DNA of 64,000 nucleotides, taken from the NCBI RefSeq assembly GCF_000247695.1, contig NW_004624882.1, positions 3,218,329-3,282,328 on the forward strand. The letters run 5' to 3'. The first letter of the stretch is position 1, and every line of letters starts with the position of its first letter. Source of the stretch: Heterocephalus glaber. Its lineage: Eukaryota; Chordata; Mammalia; Rodentia; Bathyergidae. The translations under genes were made by a program, and so were the position numbers. Positions 44,645 through 57,439 of the stretch are shown piece by piece. Under the pieces are notes generated by a model. That model had not been told where the DNA came from and made no database searches. It worked only from the letters and a program-made list of their open reading frames with translations.

Positions 44645-47570
44645 TATAATATTTCCCTTATATTATTTGGAGGTCCATATGACATATGCCCTATATGAAA
44701 AGCATCCACTTACCAATACTTCCAACCAGGCACAGCTACACGTTATTTTTAGTTAGCTGAATTCCTCCTTCATCATTTGGCTACCTTTGCGGTATTTCCC
44801 TTCCTTCATTAAAGTAGGTATCTTGTCACTTTGTGTGCTTCCCAGAAGTACAATGAACTTGAGGACTTTCCTAAAGAAGAGTTCTGCTCTCTACTTGGAC
44901 CTACTCATGTCACATATGCAAAGAGGATTACTCATTCTTCTGTAATATGGAAATAATAAAATAAAAAATTTAGTTGAGCATTTTGCATATTAAATTCAAT
45001 GTTTTAGAAGTAATTGTAGAACAATGTGATACATTACTGGAAATACAGAGGAATGATGATTAAAGTATTTTAGGAGCAAATCCTCTTAGTGAATCTACTT
45101 GAAATATTATTATCAATTAGCCATGCTAATCTTTTTGTGAAATAACAAAACAGAGCTTATCTTCTTTAAAAAGAAACTCTCTAGACAGGTGTAATTTAGA
45201 AAGCATATGATGGCCATGTTATAATATTCAGAGGGGATTCTTGAATTTTCACTTATGATATCACTTGTGCTATAATCCAGAGAGTCTGCATATATGTAAG
45301 ATAATGAATCCATTGATTAATATCATTCATCCATATGTATATGTCATTCATTATGTCCAGCTAATGATAATTCATTTTTTAAAATTTGTGGGTGTCATAT
45401 ATTCTATCTTGTATGTCTATATTCTTTCTTTCTATCTATCTAACCACTTTACACTACGTGCCAGGCCCTGATTTATGAGCTTATAAGGGCAGGATGCAAA
45501 TAGAGTGAAAGGAAAGTTCTAGAAACCCAACTTTCATCTGCTATGGAGGAGCAACTCGGTTATACAAACCTTGTATTTGTGGCTCTCAAATGAACAGCTT
45601 CACTGTGGCTCAGCCAGACACCCTTCCCCACACTTGCCTTGGACCAGTGTCCTCTCGCTGTCTTGCTCCACTCACAGAGTAACTGAAAAAATACATAGAG
45701 GGATCATTTAAAATGTTTTTTTTTGTGAAGAGTCAACTCTAAAGTTTGTATTGGACCACAGTTAATGTGGAGCAGCAGGAAGCTGCTTGCACTTCTCCTT
45801 CCAACTCCATAGTCTGATATTTATTCTTCTTGACAGGAAGATAGACTGCCAACTTTGTTTTTAATTATTTGAATAAAATCACATACATCACTCTCCCTTT
45901 TCTGGTGCCTTCTTCTGAAACCCCATCTTCTGTGTAACTGATGCTGATGAAATTGCCGGTTTTGGCATTAGTGCTTCTGTCAGCCAAGAAAGATGGACTG
46001 AGTTAATATCCACACCCTGAAATGCAGCCAGGAACATTGAGCACCACTTTTCTCTCTCCCCCAGCTCTCAACCTCCCGTCAACTCTCCCTGCCACTCTCC
46101 AGACGTACTGTACGTCTCTGTCGCATCTAGCCTGGCACCTGAATAAACATTTTCAAGTATTTGTAATTTCCACTTTCCCACATCCCCCTTCCTCTTCTTT
46201 TTTTCTTGCACAAAATAGGTGAATCTTCTTTTTTTGTATTCTAGTGTAAACATGGAACAAATGTGTAACTCATCATTATGGACATCTGTTCCATGAATAG
46301 TGGTGAGCCCGTATCTCTCAGATTAATCACTGTTTCTATTCATTTGGAATTAGCAACCTGTGACTTCAAGTAACTCCCTGATGAGATGGAACACACATTC
46401 TTTTAACAGATGTATAGAAATAGGAATAAATCTACAATTTGGCAAATACACCAGATGCAGAGCACGGTGCATGCTTATAATAAGAAAATATCATAACCAT
46501 CCTGGGCTAATACGTGGTAACTCTGACAAAGAGGAATCTATAGAGTCAAAACTCCTTGAAAACAGCCTCACCTGCATGAGTGTTTTCTGAACTTTGGCCC
46601 CAGGGGCCTTTAGTTTCCTGACAAATTTTTCTCATGTTATTTGTTCACCTTGGAGACTTGAAATTCCTCATCACTTGGAAGCAAGATAGAAATTTGGAGG
46701 CCATGAAGCATAACGGAATTATAGTCTGTAGCCGCCAGGGTCTTACTGGCTACCCTTCCTTCTTAAAGTACATTTTCAGAAAGAGCTTGTTGCTGTGTGC
46801 TAGCATATATGGACCGTTGAATAATTGAGGCAGCATAAACTAATGATTCACAGTTGTATCCCACTGCACATTTAGACTGAATATTGCACTCAACCAGAAT
46901 AAGCAGTGTCCGGCATAAAGTATTGGCTGAGTTCATTTACGCTGTGAAAGAATACCAGCTTTTATAAGAAAGCCTTTTGTTCATTCAGCAATCCTCTATT
47001 GAGCACTTCTGTTCTGATCCCAGTACTGTTCTCATTTGGGATATAAAGACATGGACATTTAATAGTCTAATGAAGGAAACTTAATAGACTAATGAGGGAA
47101 ACAGATTTTTCTACACATGAGGTCAGTACTGTAAGATAGATCCTTTGATAGGCACCAGCAAAGGGAAATGGTCAGCCTCTCTTCTGTGGGCTGGAGGAAA
47201 TAAAAAGAAATCCAGACAGGTCTCAAGAGACCTTGGGGAGAGTATTATATGTAGCATGGGGACAGAGTGGGGATGTTACTAGTACCTTATTTTGCTTCTA
47301 AAAGAAAACTCAGAGTATATGAGTAAGAAAGTTACATAGTGAGGTGCAGGAAGAGTTAAGAAGTAGACCACTTGAAATTATTATAATGTGATGGTACGAG
47401 GAACACCAATAGTTCACTTCTGTTTTCATACAACTGCCTATGCTGATGATAGACAAAATAACAAAAAACCTATGTATCAAAAATAGTCAGAATTGTAATT
47501 TAATAGGTTTCAACTAAGCAGGTATAGCATGAATGTGCATGGAATAAGATTTCAAGAAACAGAAGGAACT
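44645..47570. other. Unassigned intergenic sequence
   Basis: No gene and no confidently named repeat. A weak repeat-like piece is present at 46985-47060 (CTATTGAGCACTTCTGTTCT). Confidence 0.3.
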
Positions 47571-47579
47571 AGAAAGTGT

Positions 47580-50140
47580 GTCTCCATCCTTTCCCTCTCT
47601 CCTGGACATCCATTTCCTTCCTCAGAAGAGACTCTACTGGAGTTCTTCCAAGAGATTTTTTTTGCCATATCCAAGCATTTCCATAGTGCAACATGTTAAA
47701 ATGGGGCCCTTCTGGGGTCTGTTTGGATGAAGAATGACAACAATGGTCATCGTACTTAAAGAGACCACCACAACAACAATTCTAAGTGGACCGTGGAAAT
47801 CATAGATCAAGGACTAAGTGACTTAGAAGATAAAATGGTCAAGTGGACAGAAGAAATAAGGGTTTGAAAGGGGCATTTCTTTGGAAAAAGTAGAACTATG
47901 AGCCTCACCTTACTAACCTCCAAGAGTGATGGTAAGGAGACTCCTACTTCTTTTTTTTTTTTGTTTTTTGTACTGGGGATTGAACTCAGGACCTTGTGCT
48001 TGCAAGGCAGGCACGGCGCTGCTGAGCTAAATCCTCGGCCCAGGAGACTCCTACTTCTAACCCCATTGGCAGTGAGGCTTCCCTAGAAGGAAACCACCCT
48101 CCCTCCAAAGCTTAGTGATTTCCAGGAACAATATATGGAGCTTGTGATGGGAATATCCACCCAACGTTGTTTTAACAGTGATCTTGTAGCAGGATGTTGC
48201 AAGCCGATTTCTCTATGAAGAGTTTAGTGTGTGATTGTCTAATAGGGATGTCTTTGAGGTCAACCTCTCAGAAGAAGGAATCAAGTTGGCGAAGTGAGAA
48301 GTTGACCTTCAATGCGTACCAGAGACAACCTTGTCATGCCTACAGAAAGCTCTAGAGTAAAACAACCTATCATAATAGTCCACTTGGGCCAAATGTCAGT
48401 GATTTTATACCTTTGCATTGACCAGCAGCTATTGGGTATAGGTCACCCTGAGAAACATGTGACCTTGGCCACAGCTGGCCTCTATTGTGGCCAGCAGAAG
48501 ACTGTCTGTCTGCCTGCAACACATGCTTCCTTGAACAGGGACCCACATAACACATCTCATTGTTCAACACACTAGGCAAGGGAACGCCAGCATTTGTAGG
48601 CACTCATGTGCACTGCTCAGTGCAGATGAAGACAATGGTCATCATACTCCTGGAGACCACCAGGACAATAGAGGGACCTGGGGGCAGTGAGTCAGGTAAA
48701 AGGCCACATCATATCACAAGACATTGCAGTCTGAGAAGCCCAGAGGGATCTCCTAAGCACGAGGGGCCCTGCCTCAAGAGGGCTGTCATCCTGGAAAGTA
48801 TAAATCCATCTCTCAACAGTGTGAGTTAAATTAGAATTTTTCTGACCACTTGTAAGAGTCAAAGTGCAAGTAGGAAATGGATGATATATTCTTGCTAAAG
48901 GGTCTAGTTATAAAGATGTGTAAATGGAGGGTTCAGTACCCCAGGCTAGGAAGTGTGAATACTGTTACCTCCCCAACCTGAAAGGTAGAGGGAAGAGACT
49001 AACTTCAGGACCCAGGATATGGAGACCTGAGTCAGGAGGGTCACCTGACAAGGCTGGGATCTTCAGTCAACAATGGAGCTTGGTGGCGATAACCCTGGAG
49101 CTAGGGTGCTCAGGGAATTTCTACTTCAAATGCTCTCTCCTCACTGCCTCTGGTGTTCTCTGTTAGAGGGCTGGTTCATGTAGTCTATATAAATGACCCA
49201 GGGCAAGGCCAGGCCTTCAAGAGGAGTGTGTCAAGCTTTTCCTCCCTAATTGGACCCTGGATGGGATCCCAAACTATAGCTACCAGTGGGCGGAATGGAG
49301 GGAGAGGAAGAGGGAGAGGGAGACTGAGACTGTTTGTCCTTCCCAAGCAACAGGGAGGTGGACAGCAGCCTGTGATGGCTGAGGAAGATGCAGAGGATGT
49401 TTTCAGGGAGGAGCTGAGACCGCTTTGCCACTCTGTGTCACACCGAGGTCACAGTACATCAGTGCAACTTCTTAGCTTTCAAGATGAGACCCAGGATAAA
49501 GTGAAACTCTTGGGTCTAATTGAATCACAGAATGGGTCGGAGAAGGGTGGGTATAAACTGTCTCTTGGTCTTTGCTCTGGAAAGGAAGGGGGTATCATGT
49601 ATGGTTTATTCTCCCCCTCTTCTATATCAAAGCTGATCTTTTCATCCTAGATCACATGCTCGGGGACCTCTTTCCTTTCACTGAGACTTCTGACTTGGGA
49701 TGAAAGGAATTCCTGGAATTTTAACTCTGGGCCTTAATTGCAGAAATTAGTCCTGGGATATTTGAGCCTTGCGAGAAAAAGACACTCCAGTGTTGAAGTT
49801 TCTGTGGTTTATTTTGTTGCAAGAGATGGATGCTTGATTCTCCTTTGAGGGTGATTGCTCTTTAGTTGGGGGGGGGGGTGGAGCAAGGACCATAGTAACC
49901 CTTTTGGTTATGTCAAAGGAAACCCTGTAACTATAAGCCATCTGCATAATAATTCTTACTTGTAGGCTAGACATGTCCCCTTCCAGGAGGAGAACCTGAG
50001 GCTGGTAATCAAAGATAAACTTTGGTTTCCTCTTTCTAGGTCCCTGGAGAGTTTGGGTACAGCAGAGCCAGTGGCCAAAAGCCCTCCCAGGAAGAGTAAG
50101 TAGTGGGCTGGGGAACTGAATCTCAATTCTGCAACATACT
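47580..50140. other. GC-richer unassigned block with local self-similarity, split by an ID SINE
   Basis: Higher GC than its surroundings. The segments at 47735-47790 and 48628-48672 resemble each other (ACAATGGTCATCGTACT / ACAATGGTCATCATACT, each followed by GAGACCACCA). The longest frame (49153-49650, 165 codons) looks like no protein I know. An 11-base G run is at 49868-49878. It could be an old ERV internal region or unique sequence. Confidence 0.35.
47952..48041 (-). repeat. ID SINE with 17-bp TSD
   Basis: The reversed body is GTACTGGGGATTGAACTCAG to GAGCTAAATCCTCGGCC. The TSD AGGAGACTCCTACTTCT is at 47935-47951 and 48042-48058, perfect. Confidence 0.93.
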
Positions 50141-50624
50141 GCGCACTGGGAACTACATGATTTCCTGTTGAGCTTTAAATGTTCTCATCTGCATTACAGC
50201 ACTCTCTTTTTAGCCTGATATGGTCCATAAAGTTTTATTAAACTCTATTATCTATTCTTAGCAGGGCTTGGTAGAACTGAAGGAGGGGCCCATGTCTGGA
50301 GGGACAAAGCTGTGAGAAGAGTTACAGCCTGATGGGAAAGATTATGAGGTAGCAAGGCCCAGAGATCAGGGCTGAAAGTAGCCACACGACCACCAGGGTG
50401 AACTTAAAGAAACAGTCAAGTTGTCTTTAGGATTCTCCATATCGGATATACCTGGGGAGGGGAACACATAATATGGGATGAAGGATTTGACCGTTTCTAT
50501 TGGACTGGTAAAGGGAAGTACCACAACACAGCAGGAGTACTTGGGACACCTGAATATTCCAAGGTGTGGTAGAAGCATTGATAGGATTGATTTGGAATCA
50601 TGAAAACGCATGTTCAACATTGAC

Positions 50625-50735
50625 TCTGGTTCTTATTTGCTGCTTAGCCTCAGACAGATTACTGAACTTTTCCCAGCTCCTGTTCTGTAGTGATTACTTA
50701 TAAAATGGGGATAGTCAACTGTGGTTATTCTTTTT
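50625..50735 (+). repeat. MIR SINE
   Basis: TTGCTGCTTAGCCTCAGACA, GATTACTGAACTTTTCCCAG, ACTTATAAAATGGGGATAGT. Confidence 0.7.
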
Positions 50736-50739
50736 GATA

Positions 50740-51785
50740 TTCATATTTTCAAAGATTCAACAAACAGGAGCTTCTTTAAGTCGACTCTAACATCCTTTTG
50801 AAGTGCCTCTATTTACCTTTTTAATCTTTCTTAATGTGTAGTCCCACATGGTGTCACAGACTCACAGTGTACCTTTCCTGCCAATTCCACCAGACCTTGA
50901 ATTAGCCACCGCCCTAAGGAACCCTGATACTGTGCAGTGAGGGAATAGAACTACAGCCCCAAATCTAGGGACTTGGGTGCTTATTTCTACTGAAATGCTA
51001 TTGTTCCTAGGCCATTTTAATTAACAGAGACAGAATGTACATACTTTTAAAACTTGTGAAGTCGCACTAATATTTCTGACTCAGATGAACAATATCTATT
51101 TTTCACTTTCATTTTACAATTGTAACTTTGTTTTCTTAGATGGAACACATTTTTATAACACTATTAGCATAATTACTTCTTGGCTTTATATAATAAAGAA
51201 AATCTTTCAAAATGACAATGTGAGTATTATTATAAAAATTAAGCAAGGAGGTAAATGCTAATAAGAACAACAGAAAACTACTAATCAAAAAATACCAAAT
51301 TGGTAAAGTTGTGATAAATGACCTTCTGTGTCAATTTTCTGGAACAACACCTCAGTCAGTACTCAGTGATATACAGTAGCAACATGACTTTTCGCTGTTG
51401 ATACTGAGCTTCAATCACCTGGCTGCATAGTGTCTGTCAAGTTTCTCCACTCTAAAGTGACTATTCTTTGCCCCTTTCTCCATGGTGTTCTTTAGAAGGA
51501 CGTTACTATGTACAGATCACATTTTAGAAGGGGTTATCCTCCATCTCCAAAAGAGATAGAAGATCTAAATGAATCATTTGGAATTCTTCTTCATGGAAGA
51601 TTTGTCTGTTCTCCCACTGCTTTGTATAGTATTTAATCACATCAATATAGACTCATAGGTATTTATTTTCTAATTTGGGTTATGATCCAAAACTGCTTTC
51701 TTTATTTTGTTACTAAAACTGTTCTAGCTTTGGCCATTTGGAGCTCTTTCATTTGTGTCATTTTGACATATTTCTATGATTGTGA
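50740..51785. other. Unassigned AT-rich sequence
   Basis: Nothing recognised with confidence. Confidence 0.3.
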
Positions 51786-51790
51786 TGTTC

Positions 51791-51870
51791 TTTTTTCAGT
51801 GCTGGGGATTGAATCCAGTACCTTGTGCATTCTAGGTGCTTGTGCATACCTCTGAACTATAACCCCGGTT
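51791..51870 (-). repeat. Old ID-type SINE
   Basis: CAGTGCTGGGGATTGAATCC, ACCTTGTGCATTCTAGGTGC and CTGAACTATAACCCCGG are a diverged reversed ID. Confidence 0.7.
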
Positions 51871-52289
51871 TTGCTTACTTTTCTTTTTAACACCTCTTTC
51901 TTTCTTGCACTACAAAATGCTCCAGGCTCATTCTGTATGATTCTTGCCTCAGCCAAGGCTTAGCTATTTGTCCAAGGCTCCCTTGGATCCTTTTATTTGA
52001 AGAATGATATAAAAAACTAAGATCTGGGTGCTAAGTAGGCTTGCTGCTCCTGGACCTCTCAGCTGATAGAGCAAGGCAATATATGTTTGTAAGTTAAGCC
52101 ACCATATGCACATATCTATACCAATTTCTGTATGTGATAATTGGTATCTATATTAAGCTAAACGTAAAAGGTCTTGATTTTGGGCAATATCTACTCAATT
52201 TAAAAATGAGCATCTACTTTACCCAATACTTCTAATTTGGAGACTTCCTTTTACAGAAATAAAACCACCCATAGATAAACATATATAGA

Positions 52290-52615
52290 GAGGATGCTTA
52301 CCGTAGCATTTGTAGAAGCAAATTATTAGAAAGAGCCAAGAACTCTATAAAAATGGGAATATTTGAATAAATTACTATATATACATATTGTGGAGCATTA
52401 TATAATTGGTAAAATAGAATAATGCTGTAATGTATTAATTAGAAGAACATCAATGACTTACTGGTAAGTGGTAGAAGCAGATTATGGAGCAATATAACAC
52501 TATTTTTTTTAAATACACAAAATATAAATATACATTACAATGAATCTAAGAAATATGAAAAATGTATATCAAACTGTGAACATAATTATAGGATTTAGGA
52601 AGAATTCGAATATTT
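52290..52615 (+). mobile_element. Old L1 3' fragment
   Basis: TTTGTAGAAGCAAATTATTA, ATATTGTGGAGCATTATATA and GTGGTAGAAGCAGATTATGG fit an old L1 3' end. Confidence 0.4.
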
Positions 52616-52617
52616 TA

Positions 52618-53105
52618 AACTTGTGTGTCTGATTTATTTCACTTAACATTATGGTCTCAAGGTGCATCTATTTTCCTACTAATGACTTGAGTTTATCCTT
52701 CTTTATGGCAGAGTAGTATTCCATTGTGTATAGATACGACATTTTCTTTATCCATTCATCTGTTGATGGGCATATGGGCCATTATGAAGATTTAGCTATT
52801 ATGAATTGTGCTGCAATAAACATGGGTATGCGTGTATCACTGTAATATGATGCCTTTAACTATTTTGGGAAGATACACGGTTTCTCTTATATGAGGAAAC
52901 ACAAAATATAAATAAAGAGCAAAATAAAGGATAGATAATAGAAAGTAGGGAAATGGACCTTTTTCAAATGGGAAGGGGCTCAAGAGATGGAGGGAGGGGA
53001 AGGAAGGGATGAAAAGGAATTGAGATGTGTTATGTACACGCACCAGCTCCACACAAGGAATGCAAACACAACATACTGCAAACTGGTACTAACAAAAAAT
53101 GAAAA
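52618..53105 (+). mobile_element. L1 3' end with inverted 5' half
   Basis: 52618-52850 is minus-oriented (TGTGTCTGATTTATTTCACT, TTTATCCATTCATCTGTTGA, GTGCTGCAATAAACATGGGT). 52875-53105 is plus-oriented (GGTTTCTCTTATATGAGGAA, then a G-rich 3'UTR and AACTGGTACTAACAAAAAA). This head-to-head layout is the signature of a twin-primed insertion. Confidence 0.7.
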
Positions 53106-53109
53106 CTGA

Positions 53110-54145
53110 AAAGAGTGACTCAAGAAAAAAAAGAATATTTTAAAATGTATATACCATAACACTGTATGTATTACAATGATATGTATTATTTTATATTAAG
53201 ATATTTTCAAACACACATGCAAATATAAGGAGGGATGGATTTAGACCTACATAGAAAAAGTGGTTTAGTGTCATTCTATTTTATTTTGTCTAGTGTAAGC
53301 TCTAAGCATTGTTAAAATTATCTTTGGGACTATTTCCAAGTGTAGGGGGAGACATTCATGATGGCACTCGTAACAAAATGTTGTTCTTAAAATTATGTAA
53401 GTCACAATGCCAATTGAGAACCTTGTTTCAAACATGTGTTAGTATCTGGTACATAGAGACTGCATTGTTGGTCCTGTGATACTTAATGCTTTAGTCACAT
53501 AAGAAAATGTTTATATATATTTTCATGTCTCTCTTTTTAACAACAGCAACAAAAATGTACTTTTTTTCATATTCTTCAGATGGTATTCAAATTATCTTTT
53601 CTTCTCCCCAGTGTGGTCTACGTTCATTTCATTTTCACTTTACATCCCTGTGAATTACCAGGAAGAGGGATGAGGTGGCTTATTTAACATTTATGAGTTG
53701 ACAACACAATGTGGCCACATCAGGTAACACAACTAAAATATTCTCGGCACTTCCCTTGGACCTCAGTGGGGTCTCTGGACAGTGGTGGCAGGCGTGAGAT
53801 AATTATTCCCAGGCTAACTTACCTCCTTCTCCTTCTCCCCTTCACAAGTGTGTCCTGTGACAAATTACCGAGTCTTCTCAGTAAAGAGGAAAGCAGGCAC
53901 AAGGACGAGGAGGAGAATGCGGTCCGTTTCTTACGGAAAATACCCTACAAATCAGTCCAATATAAGAATTTTCCTGAGATATTAAAGTTTGTATATACTT
54001 TGAATTTTTATTAATTTTATTAAGTAATAGATGGTATAGTCATGAAATGCTAACAAGCACCTAATTAAAATTAAAAAAGAAATGTTCAATAACTTAAGTG
54101 TACATAATTGAATAATGTTGCTGATTTAAAATTAAGGAAATGCCG
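53110..54145. other. Unassigned sequence
   Basis: The 101-codon frame at 53709-54014 has no recognisable family and is judged spurious. Confidence 0.3.
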
Positions 54146-54164
54146 TTCTAGAAATACTTCTCAG

Positions 54165-54352
54165 AAGGCCGGGGATCTAGCTCAGTGGTTCCACCGCCTG
54201 CCTCCCAACCCTAAGGACCCAAGTTTGATCCCCGGTACCAGAAAAAAAAAAAAAAGAATGTTAGCTATTTGGGGCCGGGGATTTAGCTCAGTGGTTTCGC
54301 CGCCTGCTGCTCAAGCGCAAGGACCCGAGTTCGATCCCCGATACCAAAAAAA
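54165..54352 (+). repeat. Two ID SINEs in tandem inside one 16-bp TSD pair
   Basis: The first unit is 54165-54255 (GGCCGGGGATCTAGCTCAGT ... GGTACC plus A-tail). A 17-bp linker (GAATGTTAGCTATTTGG) leads to the second unit, about 54273-54352 (GGCCGGGGATTTAGCTCAGT ... GATACC plus A-tail). The only duplicated flank is TAGAAATACTTCTCAG at 54149-54164 and 54353-54368. Confidence 0.92.
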
Positions 54353-54509
54353 TAGAAATACTTCTCAGCTCTTATAGCTAATATTTTAGAGAAAGTCTTT
54401 TTCTTCGATAGGATTTGTTCTAGTCATCTTCACTGAACACTTGGTTGGCAGTCTAATATCATTGCCTTCATGACAGCATTGCCAACGTCTTTCATTTAGA
54501 GACAGCACA

Positions 54510-54670
54510 GCCTAGGGAAAAGTGCACATAGTAAAGACTGCTTTCCGGGTCTGAATCCAGGCCGGATCAAGGATCAAGTTATCCTACCTTCAGAAAGTTG
54601 TTTTCTCATCTCTGAAATGGTGATAAAAACACTGTCTTGGGGACTAAATTAGTTAGAGTGTCTGTTTACT
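54510..54670 (+). repeat. MIR SINE
   Basis: GACTGCTTTCCGGGTCTGAA, CTACCTTCAGAAAGTTG and TCATCTCTGAAATGGTGATA in MIR order. Confidence 0.7.
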
Positions 54671-54674
54671 AACT

Positions 54675-55830
54675 GATAGTTACTGAGATATGTATGTAAC
54701 AGTGTTATAGCTCTCTGCTTCTAAGTAGAGAGCCAATAGACGCAATGAATTGTCTGCATAAATGCAGAGGAAGTGAAGTTCAGAAGCTGTGTAAAGAAAA
54801 TTAAGACCTTGACCTTGAATTTAAATGGATGTTTGCTGAAGAATACAACTTCCCGTAACACCTTTAATCACTATATCCTCCTATTACAAAGGCAAATGTA
54901 CTGAAATGAACCCTCAAGTATATCAGAGAACTGCCTTGTATGATGAATTATTTATAACTATGGTTCATTATTTTTAACCAAAACAGTATATTTTCCTCCA
55001 AGAGTTTCAGAGGAAGTATATCCTTCTCAATATTAGTCATATTTTCTTCAATCCAATTAAGCTACAATTGTTGCCAATTCACAGGAAATGCAGTTGGAAG
55101 AAAGCATTTATAATTGGGGGATGTCATTCATTGGAATGCCACAAAAGTAGAACATAGATTAGAGAAACACTTTCCAAACCAATGTCTGGGATTCTGTTTG
55201 GAATTATCTTCAAAACCCCAATTCTGGAGCTTAACTGGTAATATCAAATGACTTTCCATGTCAGTTATTCTTCCTCTCCTCTCCTCATTCCTCCTTTCTG
55301 CCAAATAATTTTCCCTCTAACTCTGGCATTATTCATTCAACTCAGCCACCATGAATGTGAAATATACTGAAAACCCACGCGGTGTCTGACCTGGAAGCAT
55401 CAGCTCATTTTCCTGGTTGTGTTATAATGGCCTACAGAGCATACATTGCAGTCAGTTTGCGTTGTTTCCTTTTGGAAGGTCATAGATATCAATGACACTT
55501 GAAGCCAGCAGTGCCTTCCCAGAGTTGGAAATGAGGTGTCCCGACCCGCCCTGCTACTGGAATGAAGCTGCATATGAGGCGGACAAAGCACCCATGTAAG
55601 CAGTTAGAGAGAAGGAACAAGGACTACCCACTGAAGAAGAGAAGCATAAATTAATTTTGGAAACCCTTTTTGCTGAGGAGATTGCCCTGCTTCCTTTTGC
55701 CTCCTGTTTTCAATCCTTATGGAGCTATTTTGGAGCCAAAAAATGAAACATGGGGGATGATAGATATTTCATCTTTCCTAATGTTGCAGTATTCCTTTCT
55801 TACTTATTTTTGCTGTCTTATTTTCATCTT
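54675..55830. other. Unassigned sequence
   Basis: No gene or named repeat. A slightly GC-richer patch lies at 55480-55600. Confidence 0.3.
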
Positions 55831-55848
55831 TAAAACGTAATTCATTTT

Positions 55849-55931
55849 GCCGGGGATTTAGCTCAGTGGCACTGCGCCTGCCTCACAAGCTCAAGGTCCT
55901 GAGTTCTATCCTCAGTACCAAAAAAAAAAAA
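55849..55931 (+). repeat. ID SINE with 12-bp TSD
   Basis: GCCGGGGATTTAGCTCAGTG, GTTCTATCCTCAGTACC plus A-tail. The TSD GTAATTCATTTT is at 55837-55848 and 55932-55943. Confidence 0.93.
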
Positions 55932-56003
55932 GTAATTCATTTTATTGTATCTAACCAAATTTTCTTTTGAATTTGATCACTGATAAAATCAATTTAACTT
56001 CTT

Positions 56004-56093
56004 CTTTTTTTTTTTTTTTTGGTACTGGGAATCAAACTTGGGACCTTGCGCTTGCGAGGCAGGTAGTGGCACCACTGAGCTAAATCCCTGGCC
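56004..56093 (-). repeat. ID SINE with 13-bp TSD, inverted to its neighbour
   Basis: Poly(T), GGTACTGGGAATCAAACTTG, GAGCTAAATCCCTGGCC. The TSD is AATTTAACTTCTT (55991-56003) and AATCTAACTTCTT (56094-56106). Confidence 0.92.
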
Positions 56094-56106
56094 AATCTAA
56101 CTTCTT

Positions 56107-57400
56107 ATTGGTAGTCAGATTTTGCTTAGTGCAATCACTAGTGCGATTGAAGAACCCAATTAGGGTTCTTCCCCCTATTGCATACATGCAATTTCATTGT
56201 CTCTTGTCCTCCTGGAGACTGTTGCAGTTCTGTGATTTTTATAATCTTATTAATTATTTTAGGATCTTTTGCAGTGTTGTCCATCACTTATATTTAAGAC
56301 CTTAAGGAAATTTTATAATACCTAATACTTTTAAGCTTATAGCTTGTCTATTTGCAAATGGATTTAGTTTATTTTTTGCTTCATTCTAAAGCATATTTGG
56401 AGTTAGAGTACAGTACAACTGAATTAGCCAGGTTGACCATACACATAATTTCTGAGAAAAGAGAAGCTATTGGATTCAAAGTTTGTTTTCATTAATTTAT
56501 TAAAGGATCAAATTACCTATGTCGTTTTGTAACTCCTCAACTATTTTAATCTATCTCTATATATTGTCTGCTGCTGAATTCATATGAAGGTAGAAACACT
56601 AAACAAAAAAAAGAAGAAAAAAGGAGTTCTCTTCTTCTTTTCCTTCGTCCTCCTGCCTTTTCTTTTTGGCCACTAGGCCCATAGTAAGTACAATCAAGAT
56701 AGCAATCATTAGCCTCCATCATTCTGTCATTAACAACAACAACAACAAAAAGACTTCCGAGTCCCTCCAAAAAAAATAGTGACTCTCTGAAAGGGAGTAT
56801 CCATACTCCAGAACAGTACAAATGTTTTTTAGAATGTGAGAATTATGTTTGCGCTAGGATTTTGGATGACTTCTTTTTCTTTTTGGTTTTAGAATGAAAG
56901 AATTGCTTTTACTGTCCATCTTCTGAACACTTTTTCTCCTTTATCCTCTTCAATGTGTCACTCAATTCTCCTTAGCATGTTAGCCAGATAGGAGAAATGT
57001 ATCTAAAAAAAATTTGGTTCGGATAGATCTTGTAACAAGCAGTTAAATGAACTTATGGAATTATCATATTCATTCAAGCTATTACTACCTACTACTAACA
57101 CATAAACACACATGATTAGAATAAGATTTGATTTCCTGCAAACATCATACTTCTTTTTCATCTTGACTATATACTATTATACGACCTAGAATTATTTCAG
57201 TTCCTAGTGATAGAAAGTCAATCCAAAACAGATAAAGAAAAAATATATTGGGTGATGTAACTAAAAGTTAAAAGAATTAGTGTTGATTTCAGACATGGTA
57301 AGATCCAGGGAGCCAAATGATATCATAAGGAAATATATATGTGTGCATGAGTGTGGGTCTGTCTACATAGTTGCCTGTATAATCTTTTCCTGTTTAACTC
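56107..57400. other. Unassigned AT-rich sequence
   Basis: A purine/pyrimidine-biased patch at 56605-56665 and (CAA)n at 56732-56748 give spurious frames on both strands. Confidence 0.3.
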
Positions 57401-57439
57401 TCACTGGTCCTGTGGTTTTAAAACTGTTTACTGTAATAA

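Noticed and set aside
49153..49650. 165-codon plus-strand frame as a gene
   Set aside because: The longest frame in the window, but no recognisable domain, no clear promoter or exon borders, and a low-complexity Gly/Arg tract. Kept only as part of an unexplained block.
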